Shown: positions 1 through 6,961, numbered from the stretch's first letter. The stretch is DNA of 11,553 nucleotides from Methanobacteriota archaeon (GCA_023409695.1 JAEYQZ010000076.1:1-11553); one strand, 5' to 3'. A program made the numbers and translations. Notes: generated by a model from the sequence alone, not told the origin.

Positions 1-146
1 CCAATAACTACACCGCTTATCAGGAAATCCTCAAAAACCATATCATCGAAGTCCTGTGTACGGTGAACATTACCTGGTTTTGGGTGGCCGCTGACTTCAA
101 GAACCGATGAAATCTGTGCTATTTTTCCGATTAACTCTGAATCCAT
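1..146 (-). CDS. CitG-like triphosphoribosyl-dephospho-CoA synthase family protein (5' part only)
   Basis: Only the first 48 codons are in the window; the gene continues past the left edge. The translation begins MDSELIGKIAQISSVLEVSG and continues with HPKPGNVHR and a DFDDMVFEDF segment. This matches the N-terminal signature of the CitG/MdcB family (E-x-S-x-x-P-K-P-G-N-V followed by an acidic D-F segment). In bacteria these enzymes make the triphosphoribosyl-dephospho-CoA precursor of the citrate lyase or malonate decarboxylase prosthetic group from ATP and dephospho-CoA. No lyase gene is visible here, and the role of methanogen homologues is not clear to me. The start is supported by a GAGGAG Shine-Dalgarno (complement of 152-157), 5 nt upstream of ATG. 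It follows hemB by 39 nt on the same strand without an obvious terminator, so co-transcription is likely. Family assignment is good; function is uncertain. Confidence 0.75.
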   Translation of the reverse strand, partial: MDSELIGKIAQISSVLEVSGHPKPGNVHRTQDFDDMVFEDFLISGVVI

Positions 147-185
147 GTTAACTCCTCAATTATTTTTGTTTATTATTCTGTTTTT

Positions 186-1157
186 TTATATTTTACCCTT
201 TAAAAACTCAGGTGCAAAATGAGAAATGATAAGATCTGCTCCTGCACGTTTAATAGATAATAATGATTCATATATAATCTCTTCAGTAATATATCCCGCT
301 TCCATACCTGCTTTAATCATTGAATATTCACCACTTACCTGGTAAGCAGCAGTCGGCATTTTAAATTCTTCTTTAATTGTTTTTATCACATCAAGATAAG
401 CTATAGCAGGTTTGACCATTAATATATCTGCACCTTCGATCATGTCAAGTTCTGCTTCCCTTAAAGCCTCATCAATATTTGCAGGGTTCATCTGATAAGT
501 TTTTCTATCACCAAATGATGGTGCAGAACTTACAGCTTCCCTAAACGGTGCATAAAATGCTGAAGCATATTTTGCAGCATAAGACATTATAAGAGTATCA
601 TCATAGCCGTTTACATCAAGAGTCTCCCTTATTGCATCGACCCTGCCGTCCATCATATCAGAAGGAGCTACCATATCAGCACCAGCTTCAGCATGACTTA
701 AAGCAATTTTAGATAGATACTCAATGGTCTCATCGTTTACTATCTCATCTTTCAGGATTATTCCGCAGTGCCCATGCGAAGTGTACTGGCACATACATAC
801 ATCAGTTATAACGATTAAATCTGTCTCTTCCTTTAACCTGCGAACTGCCTTCTGAACAATTCCATCTTTCTCGTAAGCTGACGATCCTTTATCATCCTTT
901 TTTTCAGGTATTCCAAAGATAAGAACTGATGATAGACCCAACTCTTCCAGTTTTTTTGCCTCTTCAATACCTGCATCCAGTGAATATCTGTACTGGCCAG
1001 GCATGGTGTCAACGTGCTCCTTTTCGTTATCTTTTAGACCTTCCTTAAAATACATTGGATAAATAAAATCTTCTGGGTTCAGTTTTGTCTCACTTAAAAT
1101 ATTTCTTATCTGAGGAGTTTTTCTCAGTCTTCGCATTCTTGTAATTGGGAATTGCAT
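186..1157 (-). CDS. hemB: Porphobilinogen synthase (delta-aminolevulinic acid dehydratase)
   Basis: Condenses two 5-aminolevulinate molecules to porphobilinogen in the cytoplasm, the first common step toward siroheme, cobalamin and, in methanogens, coenzyme F430. The 323-residue protein begins MQFPITRMRRLRKTPQIRN, the usual HemB N-terminus. It has the zinc-site cysteines in VCMCQYTSHGHCG (C121, C123, C131), the MVAPSDMMDGRV segment (about 163-173), and the two active-site lysines, K196 (SYAAKYASAFYAPFREA) and K249 (ILMVKPAIAYLD). So it is the zinc-type enzyme and looks intact. An in-frame ATG six codons upstream (1175) is less likely: it lacks a Shine-Dalgarno and lies at the predicted transcription start, whereas the chosen ATG has GTGAT (complement of 1162-1166) 4 nt upstream. 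A CitG-like gene follows on the same strand. Confidence 0.96.
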   Translation of the reverse strand: MQFPITRMRRLRKTPQIRNILSETKLNPEDFIYPMYFKEGLKDNEKEHVDTMPGQYRYSLDAGIEEAKKLEELGLSSVLIFGIPEKKDDKGSSAYEKDGIVQKAVRRLKEETDLIVITDVCMCQYTSHGHCGIILKDEIVNDETIEYLSKIALSHAEAGADMVAPSDMMDGRVDAIRETLDVNGYDDTLIMSYAAKYASAFYAPFREAVSSAPSFGDRKTYQMNPANIDEALREAELDMIEGADILMVKPAIAYLDVIKTIKEEFKMPTAAYQVSGEYSMIKAGMEAGYITEEIIYESLLSIKRAGADLIISHFAPEFLKGKI

Positions 1158-1195
1158 TTTAATCACTGTTATCATTAATTATAGTGAACAACTAG

Positions 1196-1205
1196 ATATA
1201 TTAAA
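1196..1205 (-). promoter_or_regulatory. Candidate TATA box of hemB
   Basis: On the minus strand the sequence is TTTAATATAT. An archaeal start about 25 bp downstream would fall near 1174, giving a leader of roughly 17 nt that just includes the GTGAT Shine-Dalgarno. This fits the shorter HemB start. Assigned by pattern and spacing only. Confidence 0.5.
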
Positions 1206-1435
1206 CCATTTAATTTTTAAAATAGCTTTATGTACTTTAAATATCAATTAAGTGATTAATTCGGCTTAAATTCATCAGTCAAATAAGTTAGATTATTCAC
1301 TACTTAAAAATATTTATTAGTTTCTATTATTTATGAATATTGCATTAGGAATATAAACAATATATAGTGATTCCATACTCTTTCTTTAAAAAATGAGTAA
1401 ATCAATACAAATAAATTACCCTAAATAAATAAAAT

Positions 1436-1451
1436 AAGTTAGAACTAACTT
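1436..1451. promoter_or_regulatory. Inverted repeat upstream of the ThrE-type gene, possible operator
   Basis: AAGTTAG-AA-CTAACTT is a perfect 7-bp-arm inverted repeat with a 2-nt centre. It abuts and slightly overlaps a TATA-like TTTAATATAA. A half-site copy lies at 1282-1292. Placement suggests an operator for the exporter gene, but no regulator is implicated and AT-rich intergenic DNA makes such dyads common. Confidence 0.35.
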
Positions 1452-1524
1452 TAATATAATCCAAATCATATATTTTTGGCAGAAATCAAATAAAAAACTA
1501 GTATAAATGTAAAACGGTTTTATA

Positions 1525-2814
1525 ATGGGTGAAAATAACGAATTAAAATCAGTTAAAAGTGCTGTAGGTACCAAAGACGGCAAATCGATACATGGGATGT
1601 TCGAATTTTTAACTGAACTTGGCAAAGCTTTAATAGCAGCAGGGATTTCAGTAACGGCAGTGCAGTGCATTTTAGAAGATATTACAGAAGCATATAATGT
1701 TAAAGCTGAAATAATTGTATTTCCCACTGTTTTACTTATAAAACTTGGTAATGAAGAATCAGCGCCTTTAACTGCAGCTAACCAATTACCTGGTTCATTA
1801 CCATTACATCAGGTTTCAGAACTTTATGAACTGATTTATCGGGCTGAAAAAGCCGAAATATCTCCAGTTGAAGGAAAAAAGCGTGTTAAAGAGATACTTT
1901 CACAAAAGCACCGTTTTGGTCCGATAGGCATATTAATTGGTTATATTTTATTTTCCATAGGTTTAGGAATGCTTTTACAGCCCACCCCACAGCAGTTAAT
2001 TGCATCTGGAGGGGCGGGGGCAATTGTTGGGCTGCTATTAATTTTAGGTAGAAATAGCCCCAGAGTTGCACTTATATTGCCCGTATTCGCTTCATTAATG
2101 GTTTCGATCTTTATATTCTGGGGAATTAAGGAAGGGTTAATAGTGGGATCTATTGCTGTGTTAATTCCAGCTTTGGCCTATTTTTTACCAGGGGCGACAT
2201 TTACAACAGGAATGTTCGAGCTTGCATCAGGAAATATAATTTCCGGCTCAAGCAGAGTTATTTATGGCGTTGCAGTTTTATTCCTGCTTCTTTTTGGAGT
2301 TTTAATGGGAATGCAGATAATAGGCTTGCCTCAAGAAGAAGTTATATCCACCATCCCATTTAACATATTTCAAGGATGGATATCCTTCTTTGGAGTCCTG
2401 ATTTTTGCCGTTGGAATGTATTTTTTCATGTCCATACGTGACAGAGACCTGCCGTGGATACTGCTGGTCCTTTACATAGCTTTCTTTGGACAGCAGTTTG
2501 GAAACTATTTCATAGGTGGATTTTCAGGGGCTTTCTTTGGTTCTCTTCTTATGACAATCAGCGGAACTCTTGTAGGGCGTTCGCCAATACGAACTCCAAG
2601 CTTTGTATCAATATTGCCTGCATTCTGGGTTTTAGTGCCAGGATCTATAGGTTTTATCAGTATAGCATCACTTGTAGGTCAAAATTACTTTTCAGCCGTT
2701 AACAACCTTACAGCACTTGTAATGACTGTAGTTGCCATTTCATTGGGACTACTTGTGGGGGCAGCCATTGTCGAGCCTTTGAAATTAGGGAAAATTAAAC
2801 CCAAATCACTGTGA
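1525..2814 (+). CDS. ThrE-family threonine/serine exporter (fused two-domain membrane protein)
   Basis: Integral membrane protein of the ThrE/ThrP family; characterised bacterial members export threonine and serine. The 429 residues divide into a soluble N-terminal helical part (about 25-130) with the family pattern FLTELGKALIAAGISVTAVQ and AEIIVFPTVLLIKLG, then about ten hydrophobic segments from residue 133 to 417. Two diagnostic proline-glycine motifs are present, one in each half: LPGATFTTGMFELASGN (about 221-237) and ILPAFWVLVPGSIGF (about 363-377). The small ThrE-type domains that are separate genes in some bacteria (DUF1212 and DUF3815) are therefore fused here. No Shine-Dalgarno precedes the ATG. 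A TATAAAT at 1502-1508 is rather close for a leaderless start, and a TTTAATATAA at 1450-1459 is an alternative, so the exact start is less certain than the identity. Substrate is inferred from the family only. Confidence 0.85.
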   Translation: MGENNELKSVKSAVGTKDGKSIHGMFEFLTELGKALIAAGISVTAVQCILEDITEAYNVKAEIIVFPTVLLIKLGNEESAPLTAANQLPGSLPLHQVSELYELIYRAEKAEISPVEGKKRVKEILSQKHRFGPIGILIGYILFSIGLGMLLQPTPQQLIASGGAGAIVGLLLILGRNSPRVALILPVFASLMVSIFIFWGIKEGLIVGSIAVLIPALAYFLPGATFTTGMFELASGNIISGSSRVIYGVAVLFLLLFGVLMGMQIIGLPQEEVISTIPFNIFQGWISFFGVLIFAVGMYFFMSIRDRDLPWILLVLYIAFFGQQFGNYFIGGFSGAFFGSLLMTISGTLVGRSPIRTPSFVSILPAFWVLVPGSIGFISIASLVGQNYFSAVNNLTALVMTVVAISLGLLVGAAIVEPLKLGKIKPKSL

Positions 2815-2834
2815 TCAGGTTATTTTAACAACTT

Positions 2835-2851
2835 ACTTACCGATAAGTAGT
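2835..2851. promoter_or_regulatory. Dyad upstream of the STAS gene resembling the tetR operators
   Basis: Read on the minus strand, 2836-2851 is ACTACTTATCGGTAAG, which matches the first tetR dyad (7159-7174) at 13 of 16 positions, including the whole core TATCGGTA. On its own it forms a 6-bp hairpin (TACTTA-ccga-TAAGTA, 2834-2849). It lies about 12 bp upstream of a TATA-like TTATAAAA (2863-2870) that could serve the STAS gene. Alternatively it is a weak terminator for the exporter gene, because GTTTT follows. Confidence 0.4.
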
Positions 2852-2913
2852 TTTAATTCCAGTTATAAAATCTAAGATATAAACATGTAAAGATAATTCT
2901 TTTAAGTGATTAT

Positions 2914-4215
2914 ATGGATATAAATACCAAAAGAACCAATGATATCCTTCAAATATCAGTTAAAGGAAGGTTAGATGCATTTGGAGCGTTAAAATTAGAT
3001 GATGCATTTAATAACATCCTTAAAAAGAAGGATATTCATATAATTATTGATATGAAGGATGTCCATTATTTAAGCAGTGCTGGTATCAGGGTCCTTCTTC
3101 AGGTAAATAAAAATCTTAAAAAAAGAGGTGGAGATCTCCATTTATGCAACGTAAATCAGTACCCCTCAGAAGTGCTGGAAATGACAGGATTAGATAATGT
3201 ATTTTTAGTCCATTCTGGAAAAGAAAAAGCAATATCCCACATTACAGAGAAAATAGATAAAACAGAAATAAACTGGAACGAAGCACCATCCTATACTCAA
3301 AATAATATAGAATTAACTGTTTATAAATCATCACAGAAATCTGCCATTTTGAAGGCTGTTGGAGACATATCTAAAGTTCTATTTGCTCAATTAGAGCAAA
3401 AAGATATTTATTCTCGAAAATTTTCAGAAACTGAATATTCCATTGGTCTTGGAGCATTAGGAGCTGACATAAACGAATACATACAAATTCTCGGCGAAAT
3501 GATTACCATCGGCGAGACCATGGTCTGGCTTCCAACAGATGGCCATGATACACCTGACTTTTTAACTCCATATAAAGATACGGGAAATGTGACTATTCAT
3601 ACTGGATTTAATGCAGCATTAGACGGCGATTTTAACGATATAATGCTTGTAAAGGCTAAAAATGGAGAAAGTTTTACTATAAGTGCCCTTTATGCTACAG
3701 TATTTAATATTGCACGTCAAACTCAACCCAATTTTAGCGGAGTTATAAGTATAGCCATGCAGGCAGATTTAGATGAATTTTACAGTTCAGGAGTTAAAAT
3801 TGCGCCTATTAAAAAATTTGCACCTGAAAATCATGAGATGATAACCCACGAAGATAACTTTAAAGACTGGATGGATATAAACAATAAGTCTAAATATCAT
3901 GGAGAAACAATGGTTAGCTTCGGTGTGGGCATGGATCTTAGTGGAAACATATCAACTTTAGAAAGAGAAGCTTTACACACATTGTTTTATTTAAATCCTG
4001 CAAATACTGGAGATAACGAACTAATTTTACATAACCATGCGGTTATTTTTAAATATATTCCCCTTAAAAAAACGTGTGATCTGGATAAAACAATTAAAAA
4101 TATCATAGAGAATGGCAAATTTATAGATATGCGCCATCTGCTGGACAATACAAAAATTAAGCAGGCTGTTATTGGTGTTTCATACATCACAGATATTGTT
4201 TTTGAAAATGAGTAA
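2914..4215 (+). CDS. STAS-domain protein with a large uncharacterised C-terminal domain
   Basis: Residues 1 to about 115 form a STAS domain of the anti-sigma-factor-antagonist type: GRLDAFGALKLDDAF, IIIDMKDVHYLSSAGIRVLL, GGDLHLCNV and VLEMTGLDNVF. S55 in YLSSAGI aligns with the serine that is phosphorylated in SpoIIAA/RsbV proteins; the preceding Asp is S54 here. Residues 120-433 are a soluble domain without membrane segments. Landmarks are IGLGALG (177-183), LGEMITIGETMVWLPTDG with PDFL (193-217), and HNHAVIFKYIPLK (373-385). I recall bacterial STAS proteins with a similar C-terminal half next to SpoIIE-type phosphatases, but its function is unknown to me. Archaea lack sigma factors, so any partner-switching target differs from that of Bacillus. 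GTGAT (2906-2910) is the Shine-Dalgarno. No kinase or phosphatase partner is in the window. Domain call firm, role open. Confidence 0.8.
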   Translation: MDINTKRTNDILQISVKGRLDAFGALKLDDAFNNILKKKDIHIIIDMKDVHYLSSAGIRVLLQVNKNLKKRGGDLHLCNVNQYPSEVLEMTGLDNVFLVHSGKEKAISHITEKIDKTEINWNEAPSYTQNNIELTVYKSSQKSAILKAVGDISKVLFAQLEQKDIYSRKFSETEYSIGLGALGADINEYIQILGEMITIGETMVWLPTDGHDTPDFLTPYKDTGNVTIHTGFNAALDGDFNDIMLVKAKNGESFTISALYATVFNIARQTQPNFSGVISIAMQADLDEFYSSGVKIAPIKKFAPENHEMITHEDNFKDWMDINNKSKYHGETMVSFGVGMDLSGNISTLEREALHTLFYLNPANTGDNELILHNHAVIFKYIPLKKTCDLDKTIKNIIENGKFIDMRHLLDNTKIKQAVIGVSYITDIVFENE

Positions 4216-4403
4216 TTAGAAAGTTTTTAAATGATCCACATCTTATAAATAATTGAATTATTTAAAATGAAATATTTTCAAATTTTAATTTTTTTATTTC
4301 GCATCTTTGAATTATTTTAAATAATAAAAATAAAAAGTTAATATAAATGATATAAACTGAATAATTCATGTAAAACATTATTTAACTAAAAGAGGCCGAA
4401 ATC
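4216..4403. promoter_or_regulatory. marR upstream region with TATA box and AT-rich dyads
   Basis: A TATA-like TTAATATAAAT (4338-4347) would place transcription start near 4369, with AGAGG (4391-4395) as the marR Shine-Dalgarno. Farther upstream, two near-identical AT-rich segments occur at 4253-4268 and 4307-4322 (TTGAATTATTTAAAAT versus TTGAATTATTTTAAAT). The first is part of the 15-nt dyad AATAATT-G-AATTATT. They could be regulator sites, but their composition makes chance plausible. The dyad downstream of marR is not repeated here. Confidence 0.35.
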
Positions 4404-4820
4404 ATGGAAAATATAGAAGGACCTGAAAAGTATATCTGTTTTAAGCTTAACAAAGTGAGGCGTAAGATACATCGATACTATGAAAGCAAATTAGTCCCTT
4501 TTAATATCACCCCCGTTCAATTCTATGTGCTCAGTGCATTATGGGATAAAGATGAAATAAAATTTAAAGACCTGGCACGTAGATTAGATATGGACGGTTC
4601 TACCCTTACCGGAATACTTGATAGGATGGAAAAACGCGGATTTATAAATAGAAAAGAAGATCCAGATGACCGCAGGTCAATTCTTGTATGTTTAACCAAT
4701 AAATCTATGGAAATTAGACCACAAATGATAGAAATTGCCCAGGATCTTGATCATGAATTCAGAAATAAAGTTCCAGATGAAGAATTCAGGATGCTTCTTA
4801 AAGTATTAGATAAATTATAG
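4404..4820 (+). CDS. MarR-family transcriptional regulator
   Basis: A dimeric winged-helix DNA-binding protein of 138 residues, normal length for MarR. The N-terminal dimerisation helix precedes NITPVQFYVLSALWDKDEI (about 34-52). The helix-turn-helix is FKDLARRLDMDGSTLTGILDRMEKRGF (about 54-80), and the wing is EDPDDRRS (85-92) with the conserved D-x-R-R pattern. The two cysteines (C12, C96) give no clear redox-sensor signature, so the ligand is unknown. Its own Shine-Dalgarno is AGAGG at 4391-4395. The gene is followed on the same strand by a promoter with a 20-bp perfect palindrome (4853-4872) and then the DUF2115 and Fe-S genes. The natural inference is that this protein represses, or is displaced from, that downstream promoter. 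The family call is secure; the target is inferred from position. Confidence 0.92.
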   Translation: MENIEGPEKYICFKLNKVRRKIHRYYESKLVPFNITPVQFYVLSALWDKDEIKFKDLARRLDMDGSTLTGILDRMEKRGFINRKEDPDDRRSILVCLTNKSMEIRPQMIEIAQDLDHEFRNKVPDEEFRMLLKVLDKL

Positions 4821-4832
4821 CTTAACAAAAAA

Positions 4833-4840
4833 TTTATATA
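4833..4840 (+). promoter_or_regulatory. TATA box of the DUF2115 / Fe-S unit
   Basis: TTTATATA, preceded by an A-rich BRE-like stretch, lies just after the marR stop. Transcription would start near 4862, inside the palindrome at 4853-4872. The same TTTATATA octamer is found in the tetR promoter. This implies a leader of about 140 nt before the DUF2115 start; a second TATA-like element, CATATATTA (about 4949), could give a shorter one. Confidence 0.6.
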
Positions 4841-4852
4841 CTTTTTTGAAAT

Positions 4853-4879
4853 ATTATTTGTATACAAATAATTTGTATA
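4853..4879. promoter_or_regulatory. Palindromic operator, probable MarR binding site
   Basis: Positions 4853-4872 are a perfect 20-bp palindrome (ATTATTTGTA followed by TACAAATAAT), with the core TTTGTATACAAA. A further half-site TTTGTATA at 4872-4879 makes a second overlapping dyad, TATACAAA-TAA-TTTGTATA (4861-4879). Dyads of this size and AT-rich type are typical MarR operators. It covers the predicted transcription start of the DUF2115 unit, so a bound MarR dimer would block initiation. The pairing with the adjacent regulator is inferred. Confidence 0.7.
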
Positions 4880-5001
4880 GGGTCAAAAAATATAAAAGTG
4901 AAAATACATTTTAAGTCTCAAAAAAGAAGAAGGATACTATTAAAGAGCATATATTAATAAAAAAGATATTTATGACTTTTAAAAGCTAATAAGGTGCCTA
5001 A

Positions 5002-5532
5002 ATGTTAATTAAAGATATTGATCTTTCAAAAAATGTCCCAAGACAGACATTGTTAGATGCTTTGAAAGACGAAGCAGGAACTATACACATAACAGACATA
5101 ATGGCAGCATTTGCCCATCTTAAAAAAGAATCCATCTATGTACATGCTAGTTACCGCGAAGAATTCGACAGAGCATATATTCAATCATTTTTAATGCGCA
5201 TCAAGGAAATAAGAGATGATAAAAAATATTATGAAGGATCTATAAGCACAGATGAACTCCAAAAAGCTATTAAAATTTTAAAAGATCAGCAAAAGCAGGC
5301 AGAACTTGACCATAACCAGCACATGCATTTTTTCAAGATTTACCAGCTCACCACTCTCTACACCACATTTATACTTGATGAACCAGTGCATCCTGTAGGG
5401 ATGCCGTTTCCAGGCGGTTTTAAAATCAAACAGGAAGATGGGGTATACTACTGTCCTGTAAAAGAGAATCAAAAAGATAATCCTGGAGCTGTTTGCGGGA
5501 TTTGCATAGCCGAACAGGATCAAGATGTTTAA
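5002..5532 (+). CDS. DUF2115 / UPF0305 family protein
   Basis: A 176-residue soluble protein of a family I know only from methanogens; no biochemical role is known to me. The N-terminal two thirds look helical (TLLDALKDEAGTIHITDIMA, FLMRIKEIRDDKKYYEG). The conserved C-terminal block is EPVHPVGMPFPGGFKI (127-142), then YYCPVKENQKDNPGAVCGIC and AEQD. C151, C165 and C168, possibly with H130, could form a metal or Fe-S site; this is a reading of the pattern, not a known property. The start has an AGGTG Shine-Dalgarno at 4992-4996. The next gene, a double [4Fe-4S] protein, begins 31 nt after the stop, so the two are probably one transcript under the 4833 promoter and the palindrome after marR. Family assignment is confident; function is unknown. 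Confidence 0.85.
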   Translation: MLIKDIDLSKNVPRQTLLDALKDEAGTIHITDIMAAFAHLKKESIYVHASYREEFDRAYIQSFLMRIKEIRDDKKYYEGSISTDELQKAIKILKDQQKQAELDHNQHMHFFKIYQLTTLYTTFILDEPVHPVGMPFPGGFKIKQEDGVYYCPVKENQKDNPGAVCGICIAEQDQDV

Positions 5533-5563
5533 AGTTGAGTATAAAAATTTTTGGAGTTAAAAT

Positions 5564-6352
5564 ATGAAAGGAAAAGAGGAATCTTCCCTGGTGAAAGAAA
5601 AGATTAAAAATTATGCAGAAGAAATGGGAGTAGACGATATAGGTTTTGCTTCAGTCCAAAATTACAAAAGTCCTAATTCTATTCCTATAAAAGAACTCTT
5701 CCCCGAAGCTAAAACAATTGTAGTCTTAGCATTTCAACAAATCGACAACTGCGAAAGTGAAAATGACCAGTTCGCTTCAGTGGGCATTAAAATAGTAACT
5801 GAATTTTCACATTCATGCACTTATAAACTGGCCCGTTTTATAAAAAAACAGTTCAAAGCCCATGTAATGGCTGTACCTGGAGCAGGACCTGTAAATGTAG
5901 ATAAAAATACAGGACTACCATCAGGATATGTTTCGCTGCGTCATGCTGCACTGGCGGCTGGCCTAGGAAACTTCGGCAGGAATAACTTATTAATTCATCC
6001 AGAAATGGGTTCAAAGGTGGTGTTCACGGCAATTGTCACAGACCTTGACATTGAATCAGATACACCTATTAAAGAAAGAATTTGCATAGACTGCGATATA
6101 TGTGTAAATCAGTGCCCAGTTAATGCTTTGGATGAAGAAAACAAAACAAATATTGGAAAATGTGCTCTTAACAGTCAACCCTACGGAGTTCATGCTAATA
6201 TGCGGTTCTGGACAGAATTTGCAGAAAGCAGCCCCGAAGAGCAAAAAAAGATGCTCCAAGACGAAAAGTTTAAGAAGTTATATCAAGCATTAGCCTTAGG
6301 TTCCCAATATGTTTGCTTTAACTGCACTAAAAATTGTCCTATAGGACAGTAA
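5564..6352 (+). CDS. QueG-like double [4Fe-4S] cluster protein (first copy)
   Basis: A cytoplasmic 262-residue relative of epoxyqueuosine reductase QueG and reductive dehalogenases. The N-terminal part has MGVDDIGFASV (about 21-31). The central motif is VSLRHAALAAGLGNFGRNNLLIHP followed by GSKVVFTAIVTDLDI (about 123-163), the QueG AGLG-x-x-GKN region. Eight cluster ligands are present: C174, C177, C180 and C184 (CIDCDICVNQCP), then C200, C251, C254 and C258 (CFNCTKNCPIG), the split arrangement seen in QueG. The Asp-containing segment that precedes AGLG in genuine QueG is not evident here, and archaea are not expected to make queuosine, so the substrate must differ. Cobalamin binding is possible but cannot be read from the sequence. 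GGAG at 5553-5556 is the Shine-Dalgarno. A paralogue lies at 7892. Confidence 0.82.
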   Translation: MKGKEESSLVKEKIKNYAEEMGVDDIGFASVQNYKSPNSIPIKELFPEAKTIVVLAFQQIDNCESENDQFASVGIKIVTEFSHSCTYKLARFIKKQFKAHVMAVPGAGPVNVDKNTGLPSGYVSLRHAALAAGLGNFGRNNLLIHPEMGSKVVFTAIVTDLDIESDTPIKERICIDCDICVNQCPVNALDEENKTNIGKCALNSQPYGVHANMRFWTEFAESSPEEQKKMLQDEKFKKLYQALALGSQYVCFNCTKNCPIGQ

Positions 6353-6355
6353 AAA

Positions 6356-6364
6356 TTTTTTTTT
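6356..6364 (+). terminator. Poly-T terminator after the first Fe-S gene
   Basis: An uninterrupted run of nine T directly follows the stop codon, with more T-rich sequence to 6370. T-runs are sufficient for termination in archaea. It lies in the 80-bp gap between this gene and the convergent DUF302 gene. Confidence 0.6.
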
Positions 6365-6432
6365 AATTTTAGCACAGACTTTTACAATATAACTGATTAC
6401 CGTGTTTACGCTTTATCAATCGGCATCATTAT

Positions 6433-6924
6433 TTATTTTGAGTATTTAGCCATTTTTTCTGCTTCTTGAATGAGATTTACCAATTTTTTATCAAGAGATT
6501 GTGCAACAGTTGTAACATTGGGGTTGTTAAACTGTCCAAAGAGGGATGAAGGCTGATCAAAATCTATTCTAGTTAACTGATGGTCAGTTTCGTATACGAG
6601 CACCCTCAGGGGCGCATAAAGTCCTGCTCTAATATCATGATGAGTCATCTCAATTGCAGTTAGAGGATTTCCCAGGACATATTGCTTGGCCTTTCTGGGA
6701 GATTCAAGTATATTCAGAAGGTTTCCATGATCTAAAACTTCAAAAAGCATTAAATCCTCTTCTCCACTCATCTCTTTAAGACATTTTTCAATTATACTTG
6801 GATCATTTTCCTTAAATACAGATCTATCTAAATTGCCGAGTAATAGCTCAAATGTACAAGTGAAGGTGTCAAAATCAGCGTTTATATTCATGGATACATG
6901 AATTACTTCAATTTGATTTTCCAT
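6433..6924 (-). CDS. DUF302 family protein
   Basis: A 163-residue soluble protein with a DUF302 domain at about residues 60-130. The landmarks are the Asp-His pair in FEVLDHGNLL (D65, H66), YVLGNPLTA (G85, N86, P87), the YAPLRVLVYE strand (103-112) and DFDQPSS (121-127). The family is widespread in bacteria and archaea, often beside redox or sulfur genes, and has no established reaction that I know. An N-terminal stretch of about 55 residues and a short C-terminal helix are added to the core. A GGTG Shine-Dalgarno (complement of 6932-6935) precedes the ATG by 7 nt. It is transcribed divergently from tetR and convergently to the first Fe-S gene. No sign of membrane segments or a signal peptide. 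Confidence 0.82.
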   Translation of the reverse strand: MENQIEVIHVSMNINADFDTFTCTFELLLGNLDRSVFKENDPSIIEKCLKEMSGEEDLMLFEVLDHGNLLNILESPRKAKQYVLGNPLTAIEMTHHDIRAGLYAPLRVLVYETDHQLTRIDFDQPSSLFGQFNNPNVTTVAQSLDKKLVNLIQEAEKMAKYSK

Positions 6925-6961
6925 TTTAATACACCATTTATTAATTATTGGTTTAATATTA

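Larger units (their letters stand above)
1158..1524. other. Divergent intergenic region between hemB and the ThrE-type exporter
   Basis: This 367-bp stretch is very AT-rich and carries the promoters of two divergent genes. I see the hemB TATA box near 1200 and a perfect inverted repeat at 1436-1451, next to a TATA-like TTTAATATAA (1450-1459) on the exporter side. The string AATAAGTTAGA occurs twice (1282-1292 and 1433-1443), the second copy forming the left part of the inverted repeat. A minus-strand open frame that starts inside the exporter gene and runs to 1416 has no homology I recognise and looks like a shadow. Confidence 0.5.

Noticed and set aside
1416..1727. Minus-strand open frame of 103 codons overlapping the start of the exporter gene
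   Set aside because: More than half lies antisense to the exporter gene, the composition is that of a shadow, and it has no Shine-Dalgarno or homology I recognise.
2454..2702. Open frame of 82 codons on the plus strand inside the exporter gene
   Set aside because: It lies in another frame of a well-supported membrane protein gene, has no ribosome site and no recognisable domain.
4972..4989. Five-codon ATG frame in the DUF2115 leader
   Set aside because: No ribosome site precedes it, and such short frames are expected by chance. It is not evidence of a leader peptide.
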